Source: Streptomyces sp. NBC_00258
Lineage (GTDB): Bacteria > Actinomycetota > Actinomycetes > Streptomycetales > Streptomycetaceae
Direction: 5' to 3'
DNA: 64,000 nucleotides
Assembly: GCF_036182465.1 (NCBI RefSeq)
Contig: NZ_CP108081.1
Span: forward strand, 9,796,001-9,860,000
Positions 34,809 to 44,521 of this stretch are shown here, one piece after another. The position numbers were made by a program, and so were the translations under genes. The notes beneath the pieces are model-generated. The model worked only from the letters and a program-made list of their open reading frames with translations. It searched no databases and had not been told where the DNA came from. How positions within the stretch are numbered: position 1 is the stretch's first letter; every line of letters begins with the position of its first letter.

Positions 34809-36389
34809 GTGTTCAAGCGGGACAGATACCTGCGTCAGATGGGGGCGATCACGTCCATATCCCTGGTCGCCGGATGCGGAATCTTCTCCTCGGACTCTTC
34901 CGACGAGGGGAAGTCGATCCTCGTGGGGACGACCAGTGAGCCCAGCACACTGGATCCGGCGGCCTCCTGGGACAACTCGTGGGAGCTGTTCCGCAACGTC
35001 CACCAGACCCTCCTGAACTTCCCCACCGGCGCGTCCGAGCCCGAACCCGACGCCGCCGAGAGCTGCCAGTTCACCGACGGTGCGAGCACCGTGTACAGCT
35101 GCAAGCTGCGCGAGGGGCTGAAGTTCTCCAACGGCAACACGCTTGACGCGAAGGCCGTCAAGCACTCCATCGACCGGATCAAGAAGATCAACGTCAACGG
35201 CGGCCCCGCCGGTCTGCTGAACAGCCTCTCCCGGGTCGAGGCGAAGGGCGACCAGGAGGTCGTCTTCCACCTGAACCAGCCCGACGCGACGTTCCCCTTC
35301 GTGCTCTCCACGCCCGCCATGTCGATCGTGGACCCCGAGGACTATCCCGCGAACGCGCTCCGCAAGGACGGCAAGGTCACCGGCTCGGGGCCGTACAGCC
35401 TGGAGTCCTACGAAGAGGGCAAGCAGGCCGAGCTCGTCAAGAACGGCAACTACAAGGGCATCGCGGACCGGAAGAACAACGCCGTCACCATCCGCTACTT
35501 CCAGGAGTCGGCCGCGATGGCCGACGCTCTCAGGGACAAGCAGATCGACGTCGTCTACCGCGGTCTGCGCGCCTCGGACATCGTGGACATCCAGGACAAC
35601 AGCGGGGACGAGGGTCTCCAGCTCGTCGAGAACCCCACCACCGAGATCAGCTACCTGGTGTTCAACCCCAAGGACCCGTGGGCCAAGAAGGTCTCCGTCC
35701 GCAAGGCGATCGCCCAGATCGTCGACCGGCCCGCGCTCGCCCACAACATCTACAAGGACACCGTCGAGCCGCTGTACTCGATGATCCCCAAGGGCCTGGT
35801 CGGCCACACCACGGGCTTCTTCGACGACTTCGGGAACCCCAGCTCCGCCAAGGCCAAGCAGATCCTGGCGGAGGACGGCATCACCGAGCCCGTCCCGCTC
35901 ACCCTCTGGTACACGACCGACCGCTACGGCTCCCAGACCAAGCCGGCCTTCGAGGAGCTCAAGCGGCAGCTGGAGGAATCCGACCTGTTCAAGGTCACGC
36001 TCAAGAGCCGCCCCTGGAAGACGTACGTCGGCGGTTACCAGAAGGGCGAGTACCCGGTCTTCGGGCGCGGCTGGTTCCCCGACTTCCCGGACGCCGACAA
36101 CTTCATCGCGCCCTTCGTGGGCGAGCAGAACGCGCTCGGCACGCCGTACGACACCCCTGAGATCACCGGCAAGCTGATACCCGACTCGCGCCGGGAGAGC
36201 GACCGCGGGGCGGTGGCCCCGGAGTTCGAGAAGGCCCAGCAGATCCTGCTGGACGACGCCCGTCTGCTGCCGCTGTGGCAGGGCAAGCAGCACGTCGCCG
36301 CGAACGAGGAGATCGGCGGCGCCGAGAACGCCATCGACCCGGCGACGATGATGGCGATGTGGGAGCTGTACTGGAAGACCAGCTGGTAG
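34809..36389 (+). CDS. Oligopeptide-type ABC transporter binding lipoprotein (SBP family 5)
   Basis: 526 residues. Basic N-terminus, short hydrophobic stretch and lipobox LVAGC (Cys23), so a lipid-anchored extracellular protein. Family 5 features: PSTLDPAASWDNSWELFRNV, KFSNGNTLDAKAVKHSIDRI, GSGPYSLESYEEGKQ. Binds peptides or similar ligands for uptake, yet no permease or ATPase genes accompany it. GTG 34809 follows GAGGAG by seven bases; GTG 34803 is an alternative. Confidence 0.9.
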   Translation: MFKRDRYLRQMGAITSISLVAGCGIFSSDSSDEGKSILVGTTSEPSTLDPAASWDNSWELFRNVHQTLLNFPTGASEPEPDAAESCQFTDGASTVYSCKLREGLKFSNGNTLDAKAVKHSIDRIKKINVNGGPAGLLNSLSRVEAKGDQEVVFHLNQPDATFPFVLSTPAMSIVDPEDYPANALRKDGKVTGSGPYSLESYEEGKQAELVKNGNYKGIADRKNNAVTIRYFQESAAMADALRDKQIDVVYRGLRASDIVDIQDNSGDEGLQLVENPTTEISYLVFNPKDPWAKKVSVRKAIAQIVDRPALAHNIYKDTVEPLYSMIPKGLVGHTTGFFDDFGNPSSAKAKQILAEDGITEPVPLTLWYTTDRYGSQTKPAFEELKRQLEESDLFKVTLKSRPWKTYVGGYQKGEYPVFGRGWFPDFPDADNFIAPFVGEQNALGTPYDTPEITGKLIPDSRRESDRGAVAPEFEKAQQILLDDARLLPLWQGKQHVAANEEIGGAENAIDPATMMAMWELYWKTSW

Positions 36390-36529
36390 GCCGGGCACTT
36401 GGGCACTCGGGCCCGATTGTCGGTGGGCGCCTGTAGGTTCTGTGCTCTGACGGTGGCCGCGCCTCGCGCGGCCGCCCATGGCCGCGTGCTCCGCGGCCGT
36501 GAAGTGAGCGCACACCGGAGGAAGTTGAC

Positions 36530-37213
36530 GTGACCGACACCGCCATGCTGCCCGAGTCCTGGCGCGGCGTCCTGGGCGAAGAGCTCCAGAAGCCCTACTT
36601 CAAGGAGCTCACCGAGTTCGTCGAGGAGGAGCGCGAGAAGGGTCCCGTCTACCCTCCGCGCGAGGAGGTCTTCGCCGCACTCGACGCGACGCCGTACGAG
36701 AGCGTGAAGGTGCTCGTCCTCGGCCAGGACCCGTACCACGGCGAGGGCCAGGGCCACGGCCTGTGCTTCTCGGTCCGTCCGGGTGTGAAGACCCCGCCCT
36801 CGCTGCGCAACATCTACAAGGAGATGCAGGCGGAGCTGGGCACGCCGATCCCCGACAACGGCTATCTGATGCCGTGGGCCGAGCAGGGTGTCCTGCTGCT
36901 CAACGCGGTGCTGACGGTCCGCTCCGGTGAGGCCAACTCGCACAAGGGGAAGGGCTGGGAGAAGTTCACGGACGCGGTGATCCGGGCCGTGGCAGACCGG
37001 CCCGACCCGGCGGTCTTCGTCCTGTGGGGCAACTACGCGCAGAAGAAGCTCCCGCTCATCGACGAGGAGCGGCACATCGTGGTGAAGGGCGCGCACCCCT
37101 CGCCGCTGTCCGCGAAGAAGTTCTTCGGCTCGCACCCGTTTACGCAGATCAACGAGGCCGTCGCCAAGCAGGGCCACGAGCCGATCGACTGGCGGATCCC
37201 CGACCTGGGCTGA
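36530..37213 (+). CDS. ung: Uracil-DNA glycosylase (family 1)
   Basis: Removes uracil from DNA as the first step in base excision repair. 227 residues: GQDPYHGEGQGHGLCFSV (water-activating Asp of motif GQDPYH), LLLNAVLTV, and HPSPLSA (His loop). Complete, cytosolic. GTG 36530 follows GGAGGAAG (36515-36522). Streptomyces commonly carry two ung genes; I believe this is the second. Confidence 0.96.
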   Translation: MTDTAMLPESWRGVLGEELQKPYFKELTEFVEEEREKGPVYPPREEVFAALDATPYESVKVLVLGQDPYHGEGQGHGLCFSVRPGVKTPPSLRNIYKEMQAELGTPIPDNGYLMPWAEQGVLLLNAVLTVRSGEANSHKGKGWEKFTDAVIRAVADRPDPAVFVLWGNYAQKKLPLIDEERHIVVKGAHPSPLSAKKFFGSHPFTQINEAVAKQGHEPIDWRIPDLG

Positions 37214-37444
37214 CATCACACGTCACCGCGTCACCGCGACACGCGCCACGAGCTGCCGTCACGACCCGCCGTCACGAGGTTCGGCGGGTCGGTGGACCGT
37301 CCGTCACCGTCCTGGCCCAGTGGCGCGCGGGGCCCCCGGGGCTGCCTGAGCTCGATTGTCAGTGTCTGCCGTTAGCGTCGGGAGAGGTGACGGAACGACC
37401 GGCGCGGGCGCTGCGGCCGGCGGACGAGCGTGGAGGACGATCCG

Positions 37445-38020
37445 GTGGCGGAGCAACAGGAGCAGGCGGCGGCGGACGCGATGATGACCAGGATCGGGCA
37501 GGTCGCCATGCTCCTCCACGGCGGTGACCGCGAGGAGGCCCGGGGCCGCTTCCTGGACCTGTGGGCCGAGATCGGCGAGGACGGCGACGTGCTGCACCGC
37601 TGCACGCTCGCGCACTACATGGCCGACGCCCAGGACGACCCCTCGGACGAACTCGTCTGGGACCTGCGGGCCTTGTCGGCGGCGGACGCACTGACGGACG
37701 GGCGGATCACGGAGCACCCGCAGTCGCTCGCGGTGCGAGCCTTCTATCCCTCCCTGCATCTGAGCCTCGCCGTCGACTACGCGAACCTGGGCCGCGCCGA
37801 GGCCGCCCGCAGCCATCTGCGCCGGGCCCGCGACACCGTGGGCGTCCTCGGCGACGACGCGTACGGGGACGGTGTGCGGGCGGGCATCGGCCGCTTGGAG
37901 CTGAGACTCGACGAGGAGGGGTCGTCGGGAGGGGCGCCCGAACCGACGCCGGGCCAGACTCCGGGGCAGGGGAGAGGGCCGGGAGGCGAGACGCTGGGGC
38001 CGCCGCGGCAGCGGCCCTAG
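37445..38020 (+). CDS. Tetratricopeptide-like conserved protein
   Basis: 191 residues, mostly helical, with paired helices recalling TPR: GQVAMLLHGGDREEARGRFL, DVLHRCTLAHYMADAQDDPS, and LSLAVDYANLGRAEAARSHL. The last 40 residues are low-complexity Gly/Pro. Probably a protein-protein adaptor. GTG 37445 is preferred because GGAGGA lies about eight bases before it; GTG 37430 is possible. Confidence 0.75.
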   Translation: MAEQQEQAAADAMMTRIGQVAMLLHGGDREEARGRFLDLWAEIGEDGDVLHRCTLAHYMADAQDDPSDELVWDLRALSAADALTDGRITEHPQSLAVRAFYPSLHLSLAVDYANLGRAEAARSHLRRARDTVGVLGDDAYGDGVRAGIGRLELRLDEEGSSGGAPEPTPGQTPGQGRGPGGETLGPPRQRP

Positions 38021-38102
38021 AAGCCGTGGCGTGGTTTTCCGGGCTTGTACGTCGCCCTGGTCCCGGCCTGTACGCCACCCCCGTTGACCGGCGTCCCGTC
38101 GG

Positions 38103-38570
38103 TCAACGTCCGTACACGTCCTTACAGATGGTCGCCTGCGGGCTGTCCGGGTTCCAGCCGCCGTACTGCCGGCCCAAGGCGCACACATCCGTGCCCACCG
38201 GAGCCGTGGCCCTGGGCTGACGGGGGACCGCGGGGTGCTCGGGCCGCTGCTGCTCCGGGTGCCGCGGTGGATCGGCCGGGGCGCGACGGGGAGGAGCCGC
38301 CGGGGCCGCGGCGGGTGCCGAAGGTGCCGTACGGCGGGGTGTGGACGCGGGTGCCGACGGGCGCCGGGACGGGCCGATCATCTCCAGGGCCTCCCGGGCC
38401 GGCGCCTGCACGATCTGGGGCTCGGCCCTGCCGTCCGGGCGGGGTTCCGAGGCCGGGGCAGGTCCGGACGGGGCGCCCGGAGCGAGCGGTCGCTGGACGG
38501 TCACACAGCCGGAGACGGCCGAGACAGCCACGGTGACCAGGAGCGTTGCGGTGGTCGCGGTTCGATGCAC
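38103..38570 (-). CDS. Proline-rich putative lipoprotein
   Basis: 155 residues from GTG 38570. Signal MHRTATTATLLVTVAVSAVS with lipobox SAVSGC (Cys22), a long Pro/Ala-rich spacer (about 30-125), and a conserved C-terminal module CALGRQYGGWNPDSPQATIC with two cysteines that could form a disulfide. This module recurs in streptomycete surface proteins. Function unknown. Confidence 0.7.
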   Translation of the reverse strand: MHRTATTATLLVTVAVSAVSGCVTVQRPLAPGAPSGPAPASEPRPDGRAEPQIVQAPAREALEMIGPSRRPSAPASTPRRTAPSAPAAAPAAPPRRAPADPPRHPEQQRPEHPAVPRQPRATAPVGTDVCALGRQYGGWNPDSPQATICKDVYGR

Positions 38571-38739
38571 CCGCGCAACTCTGCTGTGTCCGCCCCCATT
38601 TGGGGAGCTGACAAGCGGAGGATGCCCCGCATGGGTGAACGGTCGGCGCCCGAGCCCCGGTGGCCGGGCCCGATGGCCAACGGCCCCGTCGACCCATGTG
38701 CGCCCCGGTCGCCCGGCACCCCGCCGACCCGTGTGCGCC

Positions 38740-39252
38740 TCAGTCGCCCGTGACCCCGTCGATCCGCTCGCGGACAAGGTCGGCGTGACCGTTGTGGCGC
38801 GCGTACTCCTCGATCATGTGGGTGTATATCCACCGCAGGTTGAAGGGCTTGTCGGAGTACCTGCTTCTGCCTTCGGACAGGTCGTCGAGCGTGAAGCGGG
38901 CCGCGTTCTGCCGGGCGACCCCGATCTCCCGCTGCCAGGTGCCGTACGCCTCCTCCCAGGTGTCCTCCTCGGTGAGGTGGAACTCGCCGTCGCGGTCCTC
39001 GTCGCTGTAGTAGATCGGCCCGGGGTCGTCGCCCGCGAGCACCTTGCGGAACCAACTGCGCTCGACCTCCGCCATGTGCCGGACGAGCCCGAGCAGGGAG
39101 AGTTCGGACGGCGGCACCGAGGCGGTCCTGAGCTGGGCGTCGTCCAGGTCCTGGCACTTCCACGCGAGGGTTTCGCGGTGGTAGTCGAGCCAGCCCTCCA
39201 GCATGGCTCGTTCGCCGGCGTCGATCGCGGGTTCGTTGCGTTCAATGGTCAT
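38740..39252 (-). CDS. DinB-like DUF664 protein
   Basis: 170 residues of the DUF664 branch of the DinB/mycothiol-dependent enzyme superfamily (four-helix bundle): ELSLLGLVRHMAEVERSWF and WIYTHMIEEYARHNGHADLV, with His residues placed to bind a divalent metal. Likely a thiol S-transferase-like enzyme or relative; substrate unknown. ATG 39252. A clear paralog lies at 56751-57311. Confidence 0.88.
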   Translation of the reverse strand: MTIERNEPAIDAGERAMLEGWLDYHRETLAWKCQDLDDAQLRTASVPPSELSLLGLVRHMAEVERSWFRKVLAGDDPGPIYYSDEDRDGEFHLTEEDTWEEAYGTWQREIGVARQNAARFTLDDLSEGRSRYSDKPFNLRWIYTHMIEEYARHNGHADLVRERIDGVTGD

Positions 39253-39347
39253 GCCCGCATCATCGCGGAGGGCCGAGCGGCGGCCCAATCCTTTCGGGGC
39301 CGTGCCGCCTGCTGCCGCTTGCGGGCCGTGCCGCCTGCTGCGAGGGG

Positions 39348-39938
39348 TCAGCTCCGCAGCATGCCCTCCAGGACCTCGCGCAGCCCGGCCCGGACCTCGC
39401 CGAGGGACGGCACGTCCGCGTGGTACGAACCCGCCGCGCACGAGAACATCAGGCCGTCCGCCCAGGCCACCAGCGACAGCACATGCCGTGCCGGATCCCG
39501 TGAACCCGCCGCCGTCAGCATCCCGGTGAGCGCGTCCCGGAACTGCCGCCCGGTGGCGTCGAAGAACTCCCGCAGCTCCGGCCGACGTGTCGCCTCCAGC
39601 GCCAACTCGTAGCGGGCGATCAGCAGTTCGCGGTTTCCGGTGAGTGAGCGATGCACCGCCAGAGCCATTCCTTCCGCCAGGGAGTCGAGCCCGCCCCGCG
39701 GATCCGGCATCTCTTCCAGGCCGAGCACCCGCGCCTCGCGCTCCGCGAGCCGCCGCACCGCCGCCTCCAGCAGGGCGAGCCTGGTCCGGGCGAGATTGGA
39801 CGTGGACCCCGGTGGAAGTCCGGCCGCCGCGTCGACGGCGCGGTGGGTGAGACCGCGCATGCCGCGCTCGGCGAGCAGGTCGAGGGCGGTGTCGGCGATG
39901 AGATCGGCGCGGGCCGCGCCGGTGCTGCGTACGGGCAT
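39348..39938 (-). CDS. TetR/AcrR-family regulator
   Basis: 196 residues: ALDLLAERGMRGLTHRAVDA and AAGLPPGSTSNLARTRLALL in the HTH (about 8-58), with a C-terminal TetR_C domain. ATG 39938 lies seven bases after the minus-strand -10 TAGGTT, so leaderless. Two perfect inverted repeats upstream make it the likely repressor of the divergent flavin monooxygenase gene and of itself. Confidence 0.9.
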   Translation of the reverse strand: MPVRSTGAARADLIADTALDLLAERGMRGLTHRAVDAAAGLPPGSTSNLARTRLALLEAAVRRLAEREARVLGLEEMPDPRGGLDSLAEGMALAVHRSLTGNRELLIARYELALEATRRPELREFFDATGRQFRDALTGMLTAAGSRDPARHVLSLVAWADGLMFSCAAGSYHADVPSLGEVRAGLREVLEGMLRS

Positions 39939-39959
39939 GACAGCCAACCTACCCTCGCA

Positions 39960-40006
39960 ACTACATCTGTAGTACGGTCGAGTGGTCCGGTTACTACAGG
40001 TGTAGT
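39960..40006. promoter_or_regulatory. Twin TetR operators between tetR and monooxygenase
   Basis: ACTACATCTGTAGT (39960-39973) and ACTACAGGTGTAGT (39993-40006): both are perfect 6-2-6 palindromes with identical arms, centres 33 bp apart (three helical turns). Divergent promoters overlap them. Confidence 0.85.
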
Positions 40007-40085
40007 GACCGGAGGGGGACGTCAGAGTCGCCGGATTCGGCGGAGTCGCCGGACCGGCCGAATCGTCGGGATCGTTGGAGGAGCC

Positions 40086-41294
40086 ATGGCACAGTCACCG
40101 CGCGCCGTCGTCGTGGGCGGCGGCATCGGGGGTCTCACCGCGGCGGTGGCGCTGCACCGGCGCGGCTGGCGGGTCACCGTCCTGGAGCGGGCCGGTTCGC
40201 TGGAACCCGTCGGCGCCGGCATCTCCCTCGCGCCCAACTCCCTGCGCGCCCTCGACGTCATCGGTCTCGGCGACGAGATCCGTGACCTCGCCGCCTGGCA
40301 GGGCGACGGAGGACTGCGGACCCCGGGCGGCCGCTGGCTCTCGCGGACCAGCACCGCCGCCCTGGCCGAACGCTTCGGCGGCCCGCTGGTCCTGCTGCAC
40401 CGGGCCACACTCATCAAGAGCCTGGCCGCACAGCTCCCCGAGGGCACCGTGCGCACCACGGCCGAGGCGGCCCTGGCGGATCCCGGTGACGACGACCGCC
40501 CCGCCCGTGTCAGCACCCCCGACGGCGAGCTGGAGGCCGAACTGGTCGTCGGCGCCGACGGCATCCGCTCCGCCGTTCGCCTGGAGCTGTTCCCGGACCA
40601 CCCGGGCCCGGTCTACTCCGGGTTCACCACCTGGCGGGTCGTGATCCCGGTGCCCGGAGCGGACTTCGCCTCGCACGAGACGTGGGGCCGGGGCCGTATC
40701 TGGGGCACGCATCCGCTCAAGGACGGCAGGGTGTACGCGTACGCCGCGGCCCGCGTTCCCGGCGGAGGCCGGGCGACCGACGACGAACGGGCCGAACTCG
40801 TCCGGCTCTTCGGCGACTGGCACGACCCGATCCCCGCCGTCATCGACGCCGCGCGCCCCGAGGACGTCCTGCGCCACGACGTCCACCACATCGCCGAGCC
40901 CCTGCCCGCCTTCCACGCCGGCCGGGTCGCGCTGATCGGCGACGCGGCGCACGCCATGCCGCCGACCCTGGGACAGGGCGGCAACCAGGCCATCGAGGAC
41001 GCGATCGTGCTCGCACATCACGCCGGTCCGCGTACGGCCCCGCTCGACGCGGGCCTCGCCGCGTACACGGCGGCACGCAAACCGCGTACGACCGCCATCG
41101 CCCGCAAGGCGGTCCAGGTCGCCCGTCTCAACATGATGCGCAGCCGTCCCGGCATGGTCCTGCGCAATGCCGCGGTCGCCGCGGTGTCGAAGGCCGGACC
41201 CGGCCTCTTCCTGCGGAGTTTCGACGGAATCGCCGACTGGCGGCCGCCGCAGGCGCCGTATGCTTCCGAGGAGACACGGGTGAGCACGCCCTAG
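40086..41294 (+). CDS. FAD-dependent monooxygenase
   Basis: 402 residues of the aromatic-ring hydroxylase (PHBH/salicylate hydroxylase) class. GGGIGGLTAA (FAD, residues 11-20), DG motif VVGADGIRSAVR, GD motif GRVALIGDAAHAMPPTLGQG. Hydroxylates an aromatic or related compound with NAD(P)H and oxygen. ATG 40086 follows GGAGGAG. Probably induced when a ligand releases the divergent TetR protein. Next gene starts 28 bases on. Confidence 0.92.
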   Translation: MAQSPRAVVVGGGIGGLTAAVALHRRGWRVTVLERAGSLEPVGAGISLAPNSLRALDVIGLGDEIRDLAAWQGDGGLRTPGGRWLSRTSTAALAERFGGPLVLLHRATLIKSLAAQLPEGTVRTTAEAALADPGDDDRPARVSTPDGELEAELVVGADGIRSAVRLELFPDHPGPVYSGFTTWRVVIPVPGADFASHETWGRGRIWGTHPLKDGRVYAYAAARVPGGGRATDDERAELVRLFGDWHDPIPAVIDAARPEDVLRHDVHHIAEPLPAFHAGRVALIGDAAHAMPPTLGQGGNQAIEDAIVLAHHAGPRTAPLDAGLAAYTAARKPRTTAIARKAVQVARLNMMRSRPGMVLRNAAVAAVSKAGPGLFLRSFDGIADWRPPQAPYASEETRVSTP

Positions 41295-41322
41295 ACAAGT
41301 CGGTTCCGCGGAGGAGACCCCT

Positions 41323-42228
41323 GTGAAGGTCGGCTGCATCGGACTCGGAGACATCGCGCAGAAGGCCTATCTGCCGGTGCTCACCACCCGGCCGGGGCTC
41401 GAACTGCATCTGCACACGCGGACGCCCGCCACCCTCACCAGGGTCGCCGACAGCCTCAACCTGCCGGCCGGGCAGCGTCACACCGACCTCTCCGAGCTGC
41501 TCGCGCAGGACCTCGACGCGGCGTTCGTGCACGCGCCCACACACGCGCACCTCGAGATCGTGACCCGTCTCCTCGAAGCGGGCGTCGCCACATATGTCGA
41601 CAAGCCGATCGCGTACGAACTCGCCGACTCCGAACGCCTGGTGAAGCTCGCGGAGGAGCGGAACACCAGCCTGGCCGTCGGCTTCAACCGGCGCTACGCA
41701 CCCGGGTACGCGCAGTGCGCCGACCACCCGCGCGAGCTGATCCTGATGCAGAAGAACCGCATCGGCCTGCCGGAACAGCCCCGCACGATGATCCTCGACG
41801 ACTTCATCCACGTCGTGGACACCCTGCGGTTCCTGGCGCCGGGACCGGTCGACGACGTGACCGTGCGGGCCCGGGTCGAGGGCGGACTGCTGCACCACGT
41901 CGTGCTCCAGCTCGCCGGGGAGGGGTTCACCGCGCTCGGCGTGATGAACCGGCTGAGCGGCTCGAACGAGGAGATCCTCGAAGTCTCCGGGCAGGACACC
42001 AAGCGTCAGGTCGTCAACCTCGCCGAGGTCATCGACCACAAGGGCCAGCCGACGATACGCCGGCGCGGCGACTGGGTGCCGGTGGCCCGGCAGCGCGGCA
42101 TCGAGCAGGCCGTGCTCGCGTTCCTCGACGCGGTGCGCGCGGGCAAGGTGCTCAGCGCCCGGGACGCGCTGGCGACCCATGAGCTGTGCGAGCGGGTGGT
42201 ACGCGCGGTGACGGACCGGCCCGCCTGA
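41323..42228 (+). CDS. Gfo/Idh/MocA-family oxidoreductase
   Basis: 301 residues: VGCIGLGDIAQKAYLPVL (NAD(P) binding), DKPIAYELADSERLVKL (catalytic Lys of EKP-like motif, here DKP), GFNRRYAPGYA. A sugar or inositol-type dehydrogenase; substrate unknown. GTG 41323 follows GGAGGAG. Its last 77 bases overlap, antisense, the 3' end of the lnt gene. Confidence 0.85.
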   Translation: MKVGCIGLGDIAQKAYLPVLTTRPGLELHLHTRTPATLTRVADSLNLPAGQRHTDLSELLAQDLDAAFVHAPTHAHLEIVTRLLEAGVATYVDKPIAYELADSERLVKLAEERNTSLAVGFNRRYAPGYAQCADHPRELILMQKNRIGLPEQPRTMILDDFIHVVDTLRFLAPGPVDDVTVRARVEGGLLHHVVLQLAGEGFTALGVMNRLSGSNEEILEVSGQDTKRQVVNLAEVIDHKGQPTIRRRGDWVPVARQRGIEQAVLAFLDAVRAGKVLSARDALATHELCERVVRAVTDRPA

Positions 42229-43738
42229 CCCGCAACGACCGGGCACCGTCCGTGGCGCCCAGGACGGCCAGGATCAGCAGCGCCGCGTACACCGGCCACT
42301 CGCCGAACCGCGCGTACGGGGTGACACCGTGTGCCAGCGGCACGTCGTACACCTCCGAGGCGCTGGCATCGGTGCCGAGCCAGGAGCCGACGCGCTCACC
42401 GCTCGGGCCGTAGACCGCGGAGACGCCGGTGAGCGTCGCGTGCACCATCGGCCGGCCCGTCTCGGCGGCCCGCAGCGCCGCCAGCGACGCGTGCTGCTCG
42501 GGCGCCCAGCTCTGCTGGAACGACGAGGTCGCCGACTGCGCGAGCAGCAACTCGGCGCCGTCCCGCGCGAGATGACGGCTCATGTCGGGGAACGCCGACT
42601 CGAAACAGACCATCGGGCCGATCCGCAGTCCGTCCCCGACGTTCATCACGACCTGCTCGCCGCCGCGCATACGGTCCTCGCCCGCCGCCTTGCCCACGGA
42701 CGTGGCCCAGCCGAGGAGGGAACGGGCCGGAACGTACTCGCCGAAGGGCACGAGGCGCATCTTGTCGTAGCGGTCGCCGGTCGGCCCCTCGGGCCCAACG
42801 AGCACCGAGCTCTTGTATATGCCGGGCCGGTCGGAGCGGCGCGCGTCCACGTTGACCAGGATATCCGCGTCCACCTCGCGGGAGAGCGCGGCGAGCCGGT
42901 CCGCGAGGTCGGGCCGGTCGGCGAGGTCGAAGCCGACACTGCTCTCGCCCCACACCACGAGATCCACGTCCTGCCCGGCCAGCTGCCGGGTGAGCGCCTC
43001 CTCGCGCGCGAACCGCTTCTCCGCGCCGCCGACTCCGTCGATCACGCCGGGCTGCACGACGGCGATCCGGACCCGGCCGTCGACGTCCGGCCGTGGGGAC
43101 CACACCCAGGCCGCCGAGGTGGCCGCGGCCGTGGCGACCAGCCCGGCGAGTGCGGGGACACGGGACTGCCGTACGGCGACGAGGACGGCGACCGCGACGT
43201 TCACGGCGACGAGCAGGAAGCTCAGCAGCCACACCCCGCCCACCGAGGCCAGCCGCAGCGCGGGCTCCACATCCCACTGGCTCGATCCGAGCAGACCCCA
43301 GGGGCCGCCCAACCCCTCCCAGGAGCGCACGAGTTCGACCATCAGCCAGGCGGAGGGCAGCACGAACAGGGCGGAGGCGATCTGGCCCGCCGAGGGAACA
43401 CCGGCCAGGAATCTGCGTGTCAGCCAGCCCCACGGTGCCCAGAGCGCGCCGAGCAGCGCCGCTATCACGAGCGTGAAGACATGCAGGCTCGGCAGCAGCC
43501 AGTGGTGCACGGCCAGCATGAAACCGAGCCCGCCGAGCCAGCCGTCGTACGCCGCCCGCCGGGCCGTCGGAGCCGAGCGGACGAGCAGGATCCACGGCAC
43601 CAGCGCGACATACGCGAACCACCACAGGGACGGCGCCGGGAAGCTGAGCATCGGCAGGGCGCCGGCGAGCACGGCCGCGATGCCCCGCCACCAGGGGGAG
43701 TCGAGGCGTCGGCGCCAGTCAGCGGCGGACAGCTTCAT
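42152..43738 (-). CDS. lnt: Apolipoprotein N-acyltransferase
   Basis: Transfers an acyl chain to the N-terminal Cys of lipoproteins in the membrane. 528 residues: seven hydrophobic segments in the first about 200, then a nitrilase-type domain with Glu in VVWGESSVGFD, Lys in YDKMRLVPFGEY and Cys in MVCFESAFP, the complete catalytic triad, and a last membrane helix (about 485-505). Streptomyces carry two such genes; by position this is probably the second. ATG 43738. Tail overlaps the convergent oxidoreductase gene. Confidence 0.93.
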   Translation of the reverse strand: MKLSAADWRRRLDSPWWRGIAAVLAGALPMLSFPAPSLWWFAYVALVPWILLVRSAPTARRAAYDGWLGGLGFMLAVHHWLLPSLHVFTLVIAALLGALWAPWGWLTRRFLAGVPSAGQIASALFVLPSAWLMVELVRSWEGLGGPWGLLGSSQWDVEPALRLASVGGVWLLSFLLVAVNVAVAVLVAVRQSRVPALAGLVATAAATSAAWVWSPRPDVDGRVRIAVVQPGVIDGVGGAEKRFAREEALTRQLAGQDVDLVVWGESSVGFDLADRPDLADRLAALSREVDADILVNVDARRSDRPGIYKSSVLVGPEGPTGDRYDKMRLVPFGEYVPARSLLGWATSVGKAAGEDRMRGGEQVVMNVGDGLRIGPMVCFESAFPDMSRHLARDGAELLLAQSATSSFQQSWAPEQHASLAALRAAETGRPMVHATLTGVSAVYGPSGERVGSWLGTDASASEVYDVPLAHGVTPYARFGEWPVYAALLILAVLGATDGARSLRVRRAGPSPRVPPARTAHGSPARPGR

Positions 43739-43934
43739 GCAGCGCCTCCCTCGACCCCCGAAGCACGGTGCGTGACTCCAGTGTGCGCGCACCGGGACGA
43801 TCTCCGTAAGGGGGCATCCGCACAGGTGGGCACGCGCCGAGGCAGGCTATCCGCCGGGGTGGGCATGGGCCGGAGCGGGGCCTTCGCCGGGGAGGACCCG
43901 CACGCGAACGGGCCGGCCGTGCGCTCCCGTGGGC

Positions 43935-44420
43935 TCAGTGGGCGGCGGGTTCCTGCTGCGCCTGCGTGACCCGGCGCCACTTCTCGTGGACGACCACCTC
44001 ACGCAGCCGCCAGCCGTTGTACGTCCGCACCAGCCCGAAGTCGTACCGGCCGCCGCACACGAAGTCGGGTTCCGTCGATCCGCCGTCGCCTCCCGCGAAC
44101 CGCATCGGATTGACGTAGTCCGCCTGGATCCGGGCCGTGTCGCCCGTGTCCTGCTCCAGCGCCCCGAACCGTACCCGCCGGTTCACGATCAGATGCTGCC
44201 GCATCGGGAACAGCTCCATGGTCTGCGCGAGCCATCCGGCGATCTGCCCCGCGTCCCCCTCGATACCGCCCGCCGACCGGTAGTCCGCCCGCCCGTCCGG
44301 CGCGAACAGTCCGCGGTACGCCTCCCAGTCCCCGTCGTCGACCGCCACCGCGTACTCGGTGACCAGTCCGTCGACCGCGAGCCGGTCCATTACCGTAGCC
44401 AGTTCCACGCGCTGCGTCAT
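43935..44420 (-). CDS. SnoaL-like (NTF2 fold) protein
   Basis: 161 residues: LVTEYAVAVDDGDWEAYRGL near 20-40, then RQHLIVNRRV and GRYDFGLVRTYNGWRLREVV. The SnoaL/NTF2 cone fold, as in ring-hydroxylating dioxygenase small subunits and dehydratases. Stand-alone member, substrate unknown. ATG 44420. Confidence 0.85.
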   Translation of the reverse strand: MTQRVELATVMDRLAVDGLVTEYAVAVDDGDWEAYRGLFAPDGRADYRSAGGIEGDAGQIAGWLAQTMELFPMRQHLIVNRRVRFGALEQDTGDTARIQADYVNPMRFAGGDGGSTEPDFVCGGRYDFGLVRTYNGWRLREVVVHEKWRRVTQAQQEPAAH

Positions 44421-44521
44421 CGGCTCAGTGTTGGCCACGGGGAGGTCGGCGCCAAGGGGCGTGCAGTGATATTCACCGGTCGTGCGCCGTATGGACGTAC
44501 GGATCCGGTTCCCGTCGACGA

